Shown piece by piece: positions 55,266-64,000 of a stretch of DNA of 64,000 bases (the first letter of the stretch is position 1; each line of letters opens with the position of its first letter). The stretch covers positions 1-64,000 of the forward strand of contig NZ_FMIQ01000035.1 in the NCBI RefSeq assembly GCF_900095695.1, written 5' to 3'. Origin of the DNA: Hafnia alvei (GTDB taxonomy: Bacteria > Pseudomonadota > Gammaproteobacteria > Enterobacterales > Enterobacteriaceae). Position numbers and translations under genes: made by a program. The notes beneath the pieces are model-generated. The model worked only from the letters and a program-made list of their open reading frames with translations, was not told the origin of the DNA and ran no database searches.

Positions 55266-55293
55266 GCATCCGGTGTTGCTGTCTACCGGATGC
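55266..55293 (+). terminator. Hairpin after zapE
   Basis: GCATCCGG (55266-55273) pairs with CCGGATGC (55286-55293). No T-run, so the terminator call is tentative. Confidence 0.4.
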
Positions 55294-55349
55294 AATCACA
55301 AAATCAATTTTAGCCCGAAAAATTATTCGATCTTTAGATTCTACTTCTC

Positions 55350-55355
55350 TATAAT
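55350..55355 (+). promoter_or_regulatory. -10 element of the rplM-rpsI promoter
   Basis: TATAAT at 55350-55355 is followed by CTTGCGACCCC, a GC-rich discriminator typical of stringently controlled ribosomal-protein promoters. No strong -35 is seen 16-18 nt upstream. It leaves a leader of about 170 nt before rplM, long enough for the L13 feedback known in E. coli. Confidence 0.6.
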
Positions 55356-55514
55356 CTTGCGACCCCACGTTACAACGAAGTTTTTTTTCCCAAAAACTTT
55401 ATGTGCCGGCATTGGCTATTCGAAGGGGTAGGTTTGCTGGACGATGGTCGTGTGAGCCTCTAATACATTTACTTTTTTAAACAGGTAAGCGTTTGGGTGT
55501 TCACCAACGTGTAA

Positions 55515-55964
<450 letters not shown>

Positions 55965-55976
55965 TCGGGATTATAG

Positions 55977-56372
<396 letters not shown>

Positions 56373-56403
56373 TGTTTTTCTGCTTCGGCAGAGCATTAAT
56401 AGT

Positions 56404-56429
56404 AAAAGCCCGGCTTGCCGGGCTTTTTT
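56404..56429 (+). terminator. rpsI terminator
   Basis: AAAAGCCCGGC, TT, GCCGGGCTTTTTT: strong GC-rich stem plus T-run. Confidence 0.92.
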
Positions 56430-56719
56430 GTATTTGCAAGCAGTCGAAAAACGCGGAAATTTACGTGTCGTAAACTTATTACGCCATGAAATAACTAACG
56501 CTTCCCCACAACACCGTCAAATTCTGTTAAACTGTCTCCCACTTTTGCGCCCTGTTATCCGTACAATTGTTGAGCAATAGAGGTACTAAATAGCCTAACC
56601 TGTTATTTATGCTTCATTTTTATTGCTTATACGGCTGTCAGGAGTGACAACAAATATCTGGATAGCGCTGCCCGATGGCGGCTATTCATACCGTTTTCTA
56701 GATAAACTTGGAGGTTTTC
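56430..56719 (+). promoter_or_regulatory. sspA upstream region
   Basis: 290 bp between the rpsI terminator and sspA. No gene seen. GGAGG lies 5 nt before the sspA ATG (56710-56714). Confidence 0.5.
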
Positions 56720-57361
56720 ATGGCTGTCGCTGCCAACAAACGTTCGGTAATGACGCTGTTTTCCGGCCCGACCGACATCTTTAGCCATCAAGTACGTATC
56801 GTACTGGCCGAAAAGGGTGTCAGCGTCGAGATTGAGCAGGTTGAGATGGATAACCTGCCGCAGGATCTGATTGACCTCAACCCGTACCGCACAGTACCCA
56901 CGTTGGTTGACCGTGAGCTGACTCTGTATGAATCCCGTATCATCATGGAATATTTGGACGAGCGTTTCCCGCATCCGCCATTGATGCCCGTTTATCCAGT
57001 TGCCCGTGGTGAGAGCCGTCTGATGATGCATCGCATCGAAAACGACTGGTATTCACTGCTGCACAAAATTGAAAAAGGTACTGCTCAGGAAGCTGATAAC
57101 GCGCGTAAACAGCTGCGTGAAGAGCTACTGGCTATCGCGCCGGTATTTACTCAGAAGCCATTCTTCATGAGCGACGAGTTCAGCTTGGTTGACTGCTATC
57201 TGGCACCGCTGTTATGGCGTTTGCCGGTTCTAGGCATTGAATTGTCTGGCGCTGGTTCTAAAGAATTGAAAATCTATATGACTCGCGTCTTTGAGCGTGA
57301 TGCATTCTTGGCTTCGATGACTGAAGCTGAGCGCGAAATGCGTCTGCATACCCGAGGCTAA
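56720..57361 (+). CDS. sspA: Stringent starvation protein A
   Basis: 213 residues from ATG 56720 with a strong GGAGG. Glutathione-S-transferase fold without catalytic residues (MTLFSGPTDIFSHQVRIVLAEKG; ESRIIMEYLDERFPHPPLMP). It binds RNA polymerase and in E. coli lowers H-NS levels, which favours acid-tolerance genes. It is 2 nt from sspB. Confidence 0.96.
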   Translation: MAVAANKRSVMTLFSGPTDIFSHQVRIVLAEKGVSVEIEQVEMDNLPQDLIDLNPYRTVPTLVDRELTLYESRIIMEYLDERFPHPPLMPVYPVARGESRLMMHRIENDWYSLLHKIEKGTAQEADNARKQLREELLAIAPVFTQKPFFMSDEFSLVDCYLAPLLWRLPVLGIELSGAGSKELKIYMTRVFERDAFLASMTEAEREMRLHTRG

Positions 57362-57363
57362 TC

Positions 57364-57861
57364 ATGGAATTGTCTCAAATGTCGCCACGCCGCCCGTTCT
57401 TGCTGCGTGCCTTCTATGAGTGGTTGCTTGATAACCAGCTTACGCCGCACTTGGTGGTTGATGTTAACCGCCATGGCGTGATGGTGCCGATGGAGTTTGC
57501 GCGCGATGGTCAAATCGTATTGAACATTGCACCGCGCGCCGTTGGTAATCTTGAGCTGGGCGACGATGCCGTTCGCTTCAATGCGCGTTTTGGCGGCGTT
57601 CCTCGTAACGTCTACGTGCCTATCTCCGCAGTCATGGCGATCTACTCGCGTGAAAACGGGGCCGGTACGATGTTTGAGCCTGAACCTGCTTACGAAAACG
57701 AAATGCCGTTGATGTCGGTAGAAGACGATGAAACGACAAGCGAGCCGAGCATGACGGTGATTGATGGCAATTTGCCGGATATTCCCGTTGAGTCTGATGA
57801 CGATGGCGATGAGCCAACGCCGCCGCCTCGCGGACGACCTTCATTGCGCGTTGTTAAATAA
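57364..57861 (+). CDS. sspB: ClpXP adaptor SspB
   Basis: 165 residues. N-terminal ssrA-tag-binding domain (SPRRPFLLRAFYEWLLDNQLTPHLVVD; IVLNIAPRAVGNLELGDDAVRFNARFGG), then an acidic disordered linker, then the ClpX-binding tail GRPSLRVVK. It delivers ssrA-tagged proteins and RseA fragments to ClpXP. Confidence 0.96.
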   Translation: MELSQMSPRRPFLLRAFYEWLLDNQLTPHLVVDVNRHGVMVPMEFARDGQIVLNIAPRAVGNLELGDDAVRFNARFGGVPRNVYVPISAVMAIYSRENGAGTMFEPEPAYENEMPLMSVEDDETTSEPSMTVIDGNLPDIPVESDDDGDEPTPPPRGRPSLRVVK

Positions 57862-57916
57862 TAATGCTAAGTAACAGCGTTAAATAACAGCGTGAAGTCG
57901 GGTTGTTAATTGAATG

Positions 57917-57946
57917 AAAAGCCAGTCATCTGACTGGCTTTTTTGT
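57917..57946 (+). terminator. sspB terminator
   Basis: AAAAGCCAGTCA, TC, TGACTGGCTTTTTT: perfect 12-bp stem and T-run. Confidence 0.92.
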
Positions 57947-57983
57947 ATCTGAAATCGGGCAAGGCTGTGGCGCTATGGCCAAA

Positions 57984-58865
57984 TTATTTTGCTATGTCTA
58001 ATGCTTTCATGGTGCGCATTTTGGTCTCTCTCGCCTGTTCTGGCGCGGTTTGAACTAGCAGCGTGTACAGTAAATCTAAGACGAATAACTGTGCCGTTTT
58101 AGTCCCAATCGAGTCTCCTTGCAGCGTACCTTGCCGATTACCGTTGATGAGGCTGAAATCGGCCACCGCGCTCAATGGAGAGCCTAAATTATGTGTTAGT
58201 GCGACGGTGGTTGCTCCGGCTTGTTTCGCTAACGTGAGCGCATGTACCGTTTCTGGTGAACTCCCCGAGTGGCTGATGGCAATCGCAACATCGCCAGCGT
58301 TGAGCAGCGTAGCCTGCATATACATGAAATGATTATTGGTCACGGCATCAACCCGTAGCCCAATACGCATTAGTTTATGTTTCATGTCTTCTGCTGTGAT
58401 GCCAGATGAACCCACGCCAAAAATATAGACCGACTGGCTGTTTCTCAGCGCGTTAACCACCTGACTGACCTGATGCATATCTAATAAATTGAGCGTTTCA
58501 GACAACACGTTGTTGATCGTATTTTGGAGTTTTAAGCCAATGGTGTGTGCATCATCGCTATCTCCAATTTCAGCATCGAGCAACGGCGCATTGGCTTCAG
58601 GTTCTGCGGTGGCCAGCTCGATGGCCAAATCCATTTTGAAGTCTTGAAAGCCTTTATAGCCCAGCGTACGACATAAACGGATCACGGAGGCTTCGCCCGC
58701 CTGTGTTTCTCGGGCAAGTTCGGCGATGGAAAACTGCGTTACGCGTTGAGGGGAACGGAGAACATACTGCGCAATGCGCTGGGCAACACGAGTCAGGCTG
58801 TTTTGCATCGCACCTAAGATGTCGAGGATTTTCCCCGGTTTAAGGCGAGGGGCTTGAGGCTGCAT
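57984..58865 (-). CDS. MurR/RpiR-family transcriptional regulator
   Basis: 293 residues. N-terminal HTH_6 (about 18-90; FSIAELARETQAGEASVIRLCRTLGYKGFQDFK) and a C-terminal SIS sugar-phosphate-binding domain (about 130-270; SVYIFGVGSSGITAEDMKHKL, IAISHSGSSPETV). It follows nanE-nanK-nanQ on the same strand behind a terminator. RpiR-type regulators control sialic acid/ManNAc genes in vibrios, so it probably senses ManNAc-6-P or GlcNAc-6-P and controls the nan genes. E. coli uses a GntR-type NanR instead. Confidence 0.85.
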   Translation of the reverse strand: MQPQAPRLKPGKILDILGAMQNSLTRVAQRIAQYVLRSPQRVTQFSIAELARETQAGEASVIRLCRTLGYKGFQDFKMDLAIELATAEPEANAPLLDAEIGDSDDAHTIGLKLQNTINNVLSETLNLLDMHQVSQVVNALRNSQSVYIFGVGSSGITAEDMKHKLMRIGLRVDAVTNNHFMYMQATLLNAGDVAIAISHSGSSPETVHALTLAKQAGATTVALTHNLGSPLSAVADFSLINGNRQGTLQGDSIGTKTAQLFVLDLLYTLLVQTAPEQARETKMRTMKALDIAK

Positions 58866-58945
58866 AAATTCCCTGTTTTCACCTGTTTAAGGCGATCGTG
58901 GTTGCGGAGAGTCGATGTGATAGAGCGTAGCAAGAGTGAGATGTT

Positions 58946-58989
58946 AAAAAAAGCGTGATGTACACATAGGGAGTATATATACACCACGC
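58946..58989 (-). terminator. Terminator after nanQ
   Basis: On the minus strand GCGTG-x-TGTA pairs with TACA-x-CACGC, followed by a T7 run (plus-strand 58946-58989). It separates nanQ from the RpiR-type gene. Confidence 0.8.
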
Positions 58990-59040
58990 GGTCAAAGAGA
59001 AACCGTGGTCTTACTGCATTGTTATTATTATTTGGAAATC

Positions 59041-59511
59041 TCAGCGAGCAAGACAGCTTTGCCGCACTTTGATCACCGCTTTTTTAATCGTCTGCGATTG
59101 TTCTGTGATGCATCCCGGCTTATGCGGTTCTCCGGGGAGAAACACCGCAAACATGCCCGCTTGCATGTGAAGCGTTTGGCGCGGTTCCACCTTGCAGCAC
59201 AGCTGATAGTCATCGTCTTCATGATAAGTATCGAGTTCTTGTCCTGAGTTGGTGGGCCCAAAATCTATACGCTCATTACCGCTAAGCAGGATTTGAATGT
59301 CAGCATAGTCGCGGTGCTGTTCGTAACGCTTGCTTTGCGCATCGGTGGTTTCAAAGGCCATCACATTGATAAAGATCTCATTGCCATCGATCTCATAGCG
59401 TCCGGGTTCTAGCGTTTCGGGCGCTAAGGCTAATGCTTGTTTTACGATCGCACATAGAGCGGCGGGGAGATCGGCCTGTTGGTCAATATCGGTTATTTTT
59501 CCCAAAATCAT
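59041..59511 (-). CDS. nanQ: N-acetylneuraminate anomerase family protein NanQ (YhcH)
   Basis: 156 residues. YhcH/EbgC cupin family: GRYEIDGNEIFINVMAFET, HRDYADIQILLSGNERI, HEDDYQLCCKVEP, MFAVFLPGEPHKPGC, with the metal/substrate His and Glu residues. E. coli NanQ speeds opening or anomerisation of sialic acid. It is 12 nt after nanK and last gene of the nan unit. Confidence 0.92.
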   Translation of the reverse strand: MILGKITDIDQQADLPAALCAIVKQALALAPETLEPGRYEIDGNEIFINVMAFETTDAQSKRYEQHRDYADIQILLSGNERIDFGPTNSGQELDTYHEDDDYQLCCKVEPRQTLHMQAGMFAVFLPGEPHKPGCITEQSQTIKKAVIKVRQSCLAR

Positions 59512-59523
59512 AAAGCCATCCTT

Positions 59524-60408
59524 TTAGTCTTTATTCAGGTTTTGTTCGGCAGCAAATAACGCGGCGCCAATCAGCCCAGCGTCATGTTTGTAGCGGGCAG
59601 AAAAAACAGGGAGATGAAACGGCGGTGGTAATAAGGCAAGGCCGTTCTCGACCTGCTGACGATAGCCCTGTGCCAAACCAACGCTGCCTCCTAAAACCAC
59701 ACACTCCGTATCTAAAATAGCTTTAAGGTTTGCGATCAGCTGGCAAATAGCCTGAGCTGAATGGGCAATAAGCCGTTTGGCTTGAGGGTTGTCGTTTTGC
59801 GCGGCACTAAAAATCTGGCGTGCATCTTTTCCCTGCAACTCATTTTGAGCCGCGGCGGCGATGGCTCGGCCTGAAGCAATAGATTCCACACAGCCAATAC
59901 GGCCACAACCGCAGCGAGGACCGTTTGGATCGGCCTGCGTGTGACCAATATGCCCTGCGAATGCGTGAGGGCCGGTTAGGAGCTGGCCGTCGATAATCAC
60001 GCCGCCGCCGACGCCGGTGGAAACCGTAATAAAGGTGATGTGTTTAAATCTGTCTGCCAGATAGCGATATTCGGCCCATGCTGCGGCCTGCGCATCGTTT
60101 AGTACCGTGCAGGGAAGTGCGGTTAGCCGCTGCAGGGTTTGCTGAAGTGGAAACTGGTTTAGCCCACCGAGATTGTCGGGGTTGAGCGCCGTGAGTATAC
60201 CGTTATTAATGATGCCGGTAGAGGCAACGGCGACGCACTGTGCTTTACCTTGATAAGGCGCTACCAGCTGCGCCAACGCCTCTTCCAGAGCCAGAGGTGA
60301 TGAACTGGCTGGGGTCGCGATTTCAAGACGCTGCGATATCTGGCTGTCTGCATCGATAAGCGCTGCGGCCAGTTTGGTTCCACCAATATCAATGGCGAGT
60401 ATGTTCAT
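59524..60408 (-). CDS. nanK: N-acetylmannosamine kinase
   Basis: 294 residues, ROK family. ATP motif [11 protein letters not shown], the catalytic Asp in [13 protein letters not shown], the substrate/zinc region [31 protein letters not shown] (CxCxxxxC zinc ligands). It phosphorylates ManNAc to ManNAc-6-P for NanE. It is 12 nt after nanE. Confidence 0.93.
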   Translation of the reverse strand: MNILAIDIGGTKLAAALIDADSQISQRLEIATPASSSPLALEEALAQLVAPYQGKAQCVAVASTGIINNGILTALNPDNLGGLNQFPLQQTLQRLTALPCTVLNDAQAAAWAEYRYLADRFKHITFITVSTGVGGGVIIDGQLLTGPHAFAGHIGHTQADPNGPRCGCGRIGCVESIASGRAIAAAAQNELQGKDARQIFSAAQNDNPQAKRLIAHSAQAICQLIANLKAILDTECVVLGGSVGLAQGYRQQVENGLALLPPPFHLPVFSARYKHDAGLIGAALFAAEQNLNKD

Positions 60409-60420
60409 CGTGCGCTCCGT

Positions 60421-61101
60421 CTAGCGTTTAACGGCGTGACTAAACCATTGGCAAATATGCTCAATACGCGTGATGGCTGACCCCACGGTAACGGCCCATG
60501 CTCCGTGTTCAACGGCTTTTCCGGCCAGAGCGGGGGAGTTGTAGCGCCCTTCGGCAATCACTCGACAGCCTGCATTGCTTAATGCTGACACCATAGCCAG
60601 ATCCGGTTCTTCCGGTGTGATCGGGCCGGTATAACCGGACAGCGTGGTGCCAATAAACTCAACGCCTTTTTGCTGGCAGTTGAGGCCTTCCTCTACGGTT
60701 GAACTGTCTGCCATCGCCAATAAACCATGCTGGTGGATCCGTGCGATCAACGTATCGATATCAACCGGACGTGAACGGAAAGTCGCATCAAAGGCGATGA
60801 TATCGGCTCCGGCCTCTGCCAGCGCATCGACGTCCTCAAGATAAGGGGTAATACGTACCGGTGAATCAACTAAATCGCGCTTGATGATCCCAATGAGCGG
60901 CACCGCAATGTGCGGGCGCACGGCTTTCAGATTTTCAATTCCCTCAATGCGTATGGCAACCGCACCAGCGGATACGGCGGCTTGTGCCATGGCCGCGACG
61001 ATCTCTGGGCGATCCATTGGGCTGTTCGGCACCGGCTGGCATGAAACAATCAATCCGCCCTGATCGCGTACGCGTTGTTCTAAATCGGTTAAGAGTGACA
61101 T
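60421..61101 (-). CDS. nanE: N-acetylmannosamine-6-phosphate 2-epimerase
   Basis: 226 residues from ATG 61101 ([35 protein letters not shown]), with GGAG 4 nt upstream; the longer open frame is not supported. TIM barrel with catalytic Lys in LIGIIKRD and Glu in [10 protein letters not shown]. It converts ManNAc-6-P to GlcNAc-6-P. It is first in nanE-nanK-nanQ; the aldolase nanA and transporter nanT of E. coli are absent here. Confidence 0.94.
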   Translation of the reverse strand: MSLLTDLEQRVRDQGGLIVSCQPVPNSPMDRPEIVAAMAQAAVSAGAVAIRIEGIENLKAVRPHIAVPLIGIIKRDLVDSPVRITPYLEDVDALAEAGADIIAFDATFRSRPVDIDTLIARIHQHGLLAMADSSTVEEGLNCQQKGVEFIGTTLSGYTGPITPEEPDLAMVSALSNAGCRVIAEGRYNSPALAGKAVEHGAWAVTVGSAITRIEHICQWFSHAVKR

Positions 61102-61125
61102 TCTGCTCCATCCTGAAAATTTTAT

Positions 61126-61140
61126 TGAAGTTAAACTCCA
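61126..61140. promoter_or_regulatory. Candidate operator before nanE
   Basis: TGAAGTT, A, AACTCCA: inverted repeat with one mismatch, 25-40 nt upstream of the nanE ATG. It is a possible site for the RpiR-type regulator. Confidence 0.35.
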
Positions 61141-61224
61141 AAATACAATATGAGATGGAGCCATACGGCTTCAAGCAAAAGGTGACTAAAACGTGAACAG
61201 CGTCATAAAGCCGGGGCAGAGAGA

Positions 61225-61250
61225 ATAAAAAACGGAGCCGAAGCTCCGTT
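61225..61250 (-). terminator. Terminator of the LacI-type gene
   Basis: AACGGAGC, CGAA, GCTCCGTT (61231-61250); on the minus strand it is followed by TTTTTTATTC. It lies just beyond the stop at 61259. Confidence 0.88.
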
Positions 61251-61258
61251 TCTATGAT

Positions 61259-62245
61259 CTAAGAAGTTAACGTGCTTGCCCTGATCTTAAGCTCCACAGG
61301 CAATAGCTGTTGCTGTGGTTCATCAGGAGCATTGAGAAGCATCGCCACCGCTGCTTTTCCCAAGGCTGCCTTATCAATAGCCATCGTGCTTAGCGGCGGA
61401 TTCCAACGCTGAGCACTATCAATATTGTCGAATCCAGCAATGGCGATATCTTCGGGAATTTTCATTCCCCTCTGTTGGCAATGGCTCATTACCGTCATTG
61501 CCGCGGCATCGTTATAGCAAAAGATGGCATCAGGTGCCGGAGAGAGGGAGAGCAAATCATCCAAGGCATAAACCAATGATGGCTCAAGCTCAATGAGAGG
61601 AGGGGCAATAATGTCATATTGTGGCGAAACCAGTACTCCCGCGTCATACAGCGCCTGACGATAGCCTCGTTCACGCTGGCGAATACTGTAGTGTGCAAGG
61701 CTACTGGCTAAGAAGGCAATACGCGTATATCCCTGTTCGAGAAGATGCTGGGTCATCTGATAGCCACCGCTAAAATTATCGGCGTTGATACAGCTAATTC
61801 CGGGTACACAATGGTCGATAATAACCAACGGTAGCGGCATTTTTTGCAAAACATCGACAATCTCAGGTTCGATAAAGCCGGCGCACAATAGGGCATCAGG
61901 GGCGTGTAGTCCAACCTGCTGAGAGACATCGTCGGTAGGACCTAGGGCCAGAAAACTCAGTGCAATTTCATGTTCGCGGCACGCATTCTCAACGGCTAAC
62001 AATACCGGAGAATAGAAATTCAGCGCGCTAGTGGTGTTGTGCTGTCGGTGCAGGATAAATAATACGCGTTTAATTTTATCGTTGCGCAGTCGAGAGAAAT
62101 CATAGCTAAGGCTCCGTGCCACAGACAAAATGCGTTCGCGAGTTTGCTCACTGAGCCCCGGTTGTCCTTTAAGCGCTCGCGAAACTGCACCGAGAGATAC
62201 GTTGGCAGCTTCTGCGATATCTCTAACCCTAACCGACTTTGTCAT
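61259..62245 (-). CDS. LacI-family transcriptional repressor
   Basis: 328 residues. N-terminal HTH (VRVRDIAEAANVSLGAVSRALKGQPGLSEQTRERI) and hinge, then a periplasmic-binding-like effector domain (ALLCAGFIEPEIV, IAFLASS, DAIFCYNDAAAMTVM, DIAIAGFDNI). It lies 53 nt downstream of the ROK kinase gene on the same strand. The two TGTTTACTAAACA palindromes upstream of the kinase and PTS genes are the obvious operators. The effector is probably a beta-glucoside- or chitobiose-type sugar phosphate, by context. Confidence 0.9.
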   Translation of the reverse strand: MTKSVRVRDIAEAANVSLGAVSRALKGQPGLSEQTRERILSVARSLSYDFSRLRNDKIKRVLFILHRQHNTTSALNFYSPVLLAVENACREHEIALSFLALGPTDDVSQQVGLHAPDALLCAGFIEPEIVDVLQKMPLPLVIIDHCVPGISCINADNFSGGYQMTQHLLEQGYTRIAFLASSLAHYSIRQRERGYRQALYDAGVLVSPQYDIIAPPLIELEPSLVYALDDLLSLSPAPDAIFCYNDAAAMTVMSHCQQRGMKIPEDIAIAGFDNIDSAQRWNPPLSTMAIDKAALGKAAVAMLLNAPDEPQQQLLPVELKIRASTLTS

Positions 62246-62298
62246 TATTCTTGTCCTGCTTATTTATTGAAGTAGTGAACCTCGCCGGCGATTTGTGG

Positions 62299-63210
62299 CT
62301 AATGCGCTTGGCGGCCTATCCATGCGGCACCGCGTACACCGCTACTGTCTCCGTGCTGGGCCATTTTAACAGGGGTATTAAACGAGGTATTAAAAATATA
62401 CTGACCAATTTTATCGGTGAGTCCCTGATAAATAAGCTCGACCTGAGAGAGGCCGCCACCGAGAATGATGACATCAGGATCGAAAATGTTCACTACCGAG
62501 GCTAATGCTCGCGCCAGTTGGTCTTGATAGAGTGCGAAATATGTCAGAGCCTCTGCATCCTGTTTATGTACTCGCTGGAAGAATTCAGCCGCCGATCCTG
62601 ACTCTATGTTTGTCACCAAAGAAAACCTATTGGCTAATCCTGTGCCAGAAATAAAAGACTCAGTGCAATTCATCTGTCCACAATAGCAAGTAGCCGGAGC
62701 CCCATCTCGCTGAGGGTGATATCCGGGGAGCGGGTTGTGTCCCCATTCGCCGCCGTTGCCGTTATGGCCGCGTAAGAGTTGCTGATTGACGGTAAGTCCA
62801 CCGCCACAACCTGTACCTAAAATTGCGCCAAATACGCTATTTCCATAACGTCCTGCACCGTCAATGGATTCTGATAGCGCAAAGCAGTTAGCATCGTTGT
62901 CCCAACCTATTTTTTGCTGCAAGTGTTTTTCAAGATCTGAGATTAAAGGCTGTTGATTTAAAACTAGGATATTAGAGTTTTTGAATAGTTTAGTTTCTCT
63001 ATCTTCTGTTCCTGGTAAACAAATTCCGATGGAAAACTCATTCTTAAAATCTGAGCGAATGGTTTCAATAAGTTGGGTAATGGTTGTGAGAAAGCCTGAA
63101 TAGCTGGATTTATCCGTGGCGATTCGCTGAGTAAATAAAATCTTTCCCTGCTGATCCAACATAACTGCTTCCGTTTTTGTTCCTCCAATATCGAGTCCTA
63201 AATTCAACAT
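62299..63210 (-). CDS. ROK-family sugar kinase (NagK/Mak-like)
   Basis: 303 residues. DIGGTKTEAVML (phosphate loop), DNDANCFALSE with the catalytic Asp, GTGCGGGL, EWGHNPLPGY, zinc-binding CYCGQMNCTESFISGTG and GDSSGVRGAAW. E. coli NagK (GlcNAc kinase) and Mak (fructokinase) are both ~302 residues and very similar, so the substrate, GlcNAc, glucose or fructose, cannot be decided. Next to a beta-glucoside-type PTS it could phosphorylate the sugar freed by phospho-glycosidase cleavage. Confidence 0.85.
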   Translation of the reverse strand: MLNLGLDIGGTKTEAVMLDQQGKILFTQRIATDKSSYSGFLTTITQLIETIRSDFKNEFSIGICLPGTEDRETKLFKNSNILVLNQQPLISDLEKHLQQKIGWDNDANCFALSESIDGAGRYGNSVFGAILGTGCGGGLTVNQQLLRGHNGNGGEWGHNPLPGYHPQRDGAPATCYCGQMNCTESFISGTGLANRFSLVTNIESGSAAEFFQRVHKQDAEALTYFALYQDQLARALASVVNIFDPDVIILGGGLSQVELIYQGLTDKIGQYIFNTSFNTPVKMAQHGDSSGVRGAAWIGRQAH

Positions 63211-63251
63211 TTCTATCCCTCTATAGATATAAATTCATCGTGTTTATGTTT

Positions 63252-63264
63252 TGTTTACTAAACA
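63252..63264. promoter_or_regulatory. LacI-type operator O1
   Basis: TGTTTACTAAACA, perfect 13-bp palindrome in the context TTTGTTTACTAAACAT. It is 42 nt upstream of the kinase ATG on its strand. Confidence 0.75.
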
Positions 63265-63351
63265 TATATTTCGGTGTTAATCGAAATTACCTGTGCCTAT
63301 TTCGATCAACTTACTGTGTTTTCGCAGATAGTAATACACCCAGTAGCGTTC

Positions 63352-63371
63352 AAAGTGATAGCTATCACAAA
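63352..63371. promoter_or_regulatory. CRP-cAMP binding site
   Basis: AAAGTGATAGCTATCACAAA: GTGA-N6-TCAC with an extended symmetric GTGATAGCTATCAC core, close to the CRP consensus. It lies about 94-113 nt upstream of the PTS EIIA start. Confidence 0.75.
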
Positions 63372-63393
63372 TAGAACACTTGGTTATTATTTT

Positions 63394-63406
63394 TGTTTAC
63401 TAAACA
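63394..63406. promoter_or_regulatory. LacI-type operator O2
   Basis: TGTTTACTAAACA again, 142 bp from O1 and 58 nt upstream of the PTS EIIA ATG, overlapping the expected transcription start region. Confidence 0.75.
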
Positions 63407-63464
63407 TTTTTTGGCGCTCATTCTGATTTTAATTATTGAAATCCCCATGATCCTAGAGGCGAGT

Positions 63465-63806
63465 ATGAGCGATATTGAGTTTGATTATGAGCAAGTGGTT
63501 ATGAGCATTATTGTGAATGCAGGGCAAAGTCGTAGCTGTGCATTTAGCGCTATTCAGGCGGCAAAAAGTGGCGACTTCGCACAGGCAAAACTCTTGCTCG
63601 TAGACGCTGAAAACTCACTACGTGAAGCTCATCAGGTACAAACCTATCTGATTGGTCAGGATGAAGGCCAAGGAAAAGTACCTGTTCATCTCATCATGGT
63701 TCATGCGCAGGATCATTTGATGAATGCGATTCTTACCAAGGAAATAGCGGGAGAATTAATTGATGTTCATCAGCAGCTCTCTGCATTAAAGGAGCGCTCT
63801 GTATGA
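63465..63806 (+). CDS. PTS EIIA, lactose/cellobiose type
   Basis: 113 residues from ATG 63465, which has GAGG 5 nt upstream; the open frame extends back over operator O2 but that part is not coding. All-alpha EIIA-Lac/Chb fold with the phospho-His80 in MVHAQDHLMNAIL and the Asp that binds metal in the trimer (AQDH). It transfers phosphate to a cognate EIIB not present in the window. Its stop overlaps the next start (ATGA). Confidence 0.92.
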   Translation: MSDIEFDYEQVVMSIIVNAGQSRSCAFSAIQAAKSGDFAQAKLLLVDAENSLREAHQVQTYLIGQDEGQGKVPVHLIMVHAQDHLMNAILTKEIAGELIDVHQQLSALKERSV

Positions 63807-64000
63807 ATAATTCAGCCAAATTTTTAGCCTTCCCAAATGATTTTTGGTGGGGCAGTGCATGGTCCGCCGAGCAGGCAGAAGGGCGTGGTAACACGGGCAA
63901 AGGGCGTACCCAGTGGGATATGTCATGGGACAAGTACCCCAACCGCTTTTATCGTGGAATCAATACTGATGTCACCACCGACTTCTTTAACCGCTATCGC
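63803..64000 (+). CDS. Glycoside hydrolase family 1 (6-phospho-beta-glycosidase), 3' end outside window
   Basis: The first 66 codons are visible. FPNDFWWGSAWSAEQAEGRGNTGKGRTQWDMSW is the N-terminal signature of family-1 glycosidases (F-x-W-G-x-A-x-S/A-x-Q-x-E-G). The cotranscribed EIIA indicates a phospho-beta-glucosidase or phospho-beta-galactosidase acting on a PTS-imported disaccharide. It overlaps the EIIA stop by 4 nt. Confidence 0.88.
   Translation, partial: MNNSAKFLAFPNDFWWGSAWSAEQAEGRGNTGKGRTQWDMSWDKYPNRFYRGINTDVTTDFFNRYR

Larger units (their letters stand above)
63211..63464. promoter_or_regulatory. Divergent promoter region, ROK kinase / PTS operon
   Basis: 254 bp with two identical operator palindromes (63252-63264, 63394-63406) and a CRP site (63352-63371). 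The arrangement fits repression by looping plus cAMP-CRP activation. Confidence 0.75.

Overview
The window looks like chromosome of a member of the Enterobacterales, most probably Hafnia (or a close relative in Hafniaceae). The right half has the gene content and order of the enterobacterial block ptsO-rapZ-ptsN-hpf-rpoN-lptBAC-kdsCD-caxA / mlaFEDCB-ibaG-murA / degS-degQ-zapG-zapE / rplM-rpsI / sspAB. The proteins are close to, but distinct from, their E. coli counterparts. The genus is my inference; no rRNA gene is present to confirm it.

Layout. 1-1340: the 3' end of an inverse-autotransporter (invasin/intimin-like) adhesin and a small exported protein. 1381-4685: a ytcA-mdtN-mdtO type efflux operon without an outer-membrane partner. 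4790-21760: an acid-resistance island. It holds arginine decarboxylase and its antiporter (adiA, adiC), the EvgA/EvgS phosphorelay, a voltage-gated-type K+ channel with a zinc ribbon, glutaminase (glsA), the glutamate/GABA antiporter (gadC), glutamate decarboxylase (gadB), an Hha-family nucleoid modulator, the periplasmic acid chaperone HdeB and a succinate-semialdehyde dehydrogenase (gabD-like). Together they could supply glutamate from glutamine, use protons by decarboxylating Glu and Arg, export GABA and agmatine, protect periplasmic proteins and remove the GABA carbon, next to the sensor that may switch them on. Repeats resembling an EvgA box lie upstream of gadB, hdeB and adiC/evgA.

22015-28101: a secreted barnase-type RNase with a barstar-type inhibitor, darP (yjgA), pmbA, cytochromes b562 and b561, a Tat-type transglutaminase-like protein and rnk. 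28532-36644: a poorly understood catabolic and transport cassette. It holds a PRD protein, an SFCGS-motif protein, DUF4312, DUF4311, DUF4310, an amidohydrolase, a DgaE-type PLP ammonia-lyase, a DgaF-type aldolase and a PRD/EIIB/EIIA regulator. It is the best candidate here for an undescribed transport/PTS-like system.

36717-57861: housekeeping genes for nitrogen-PTS, sigma-54, LPS transport, Kdo synthesis, phospholipid trafficking, envelope proteases, division factors, ribosomal proteins and stringent starvation proteins. 57984-61101: ManNAc catabolism genes nanE-nanK-nanQ plus an RpiR-type regulator, without nanA or nanT in view. 61259-64000: a LacI-type repressor and ROK sugar kinase divergent from a lactose/cellobiose-type PTS EIIA and a family-1 phospho-glycosidase cut by the window end. 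Two identical palindromic operators and a CRP site lie between them.

Three copies of a ~126 bp TATACCC...GGGTATA hairpin repeat, plus a 26 bp end-to-end remnant, lie in intergenic DNA. I saw no tRNA, rRNA, CRISPR array, transposase or prophage gene.
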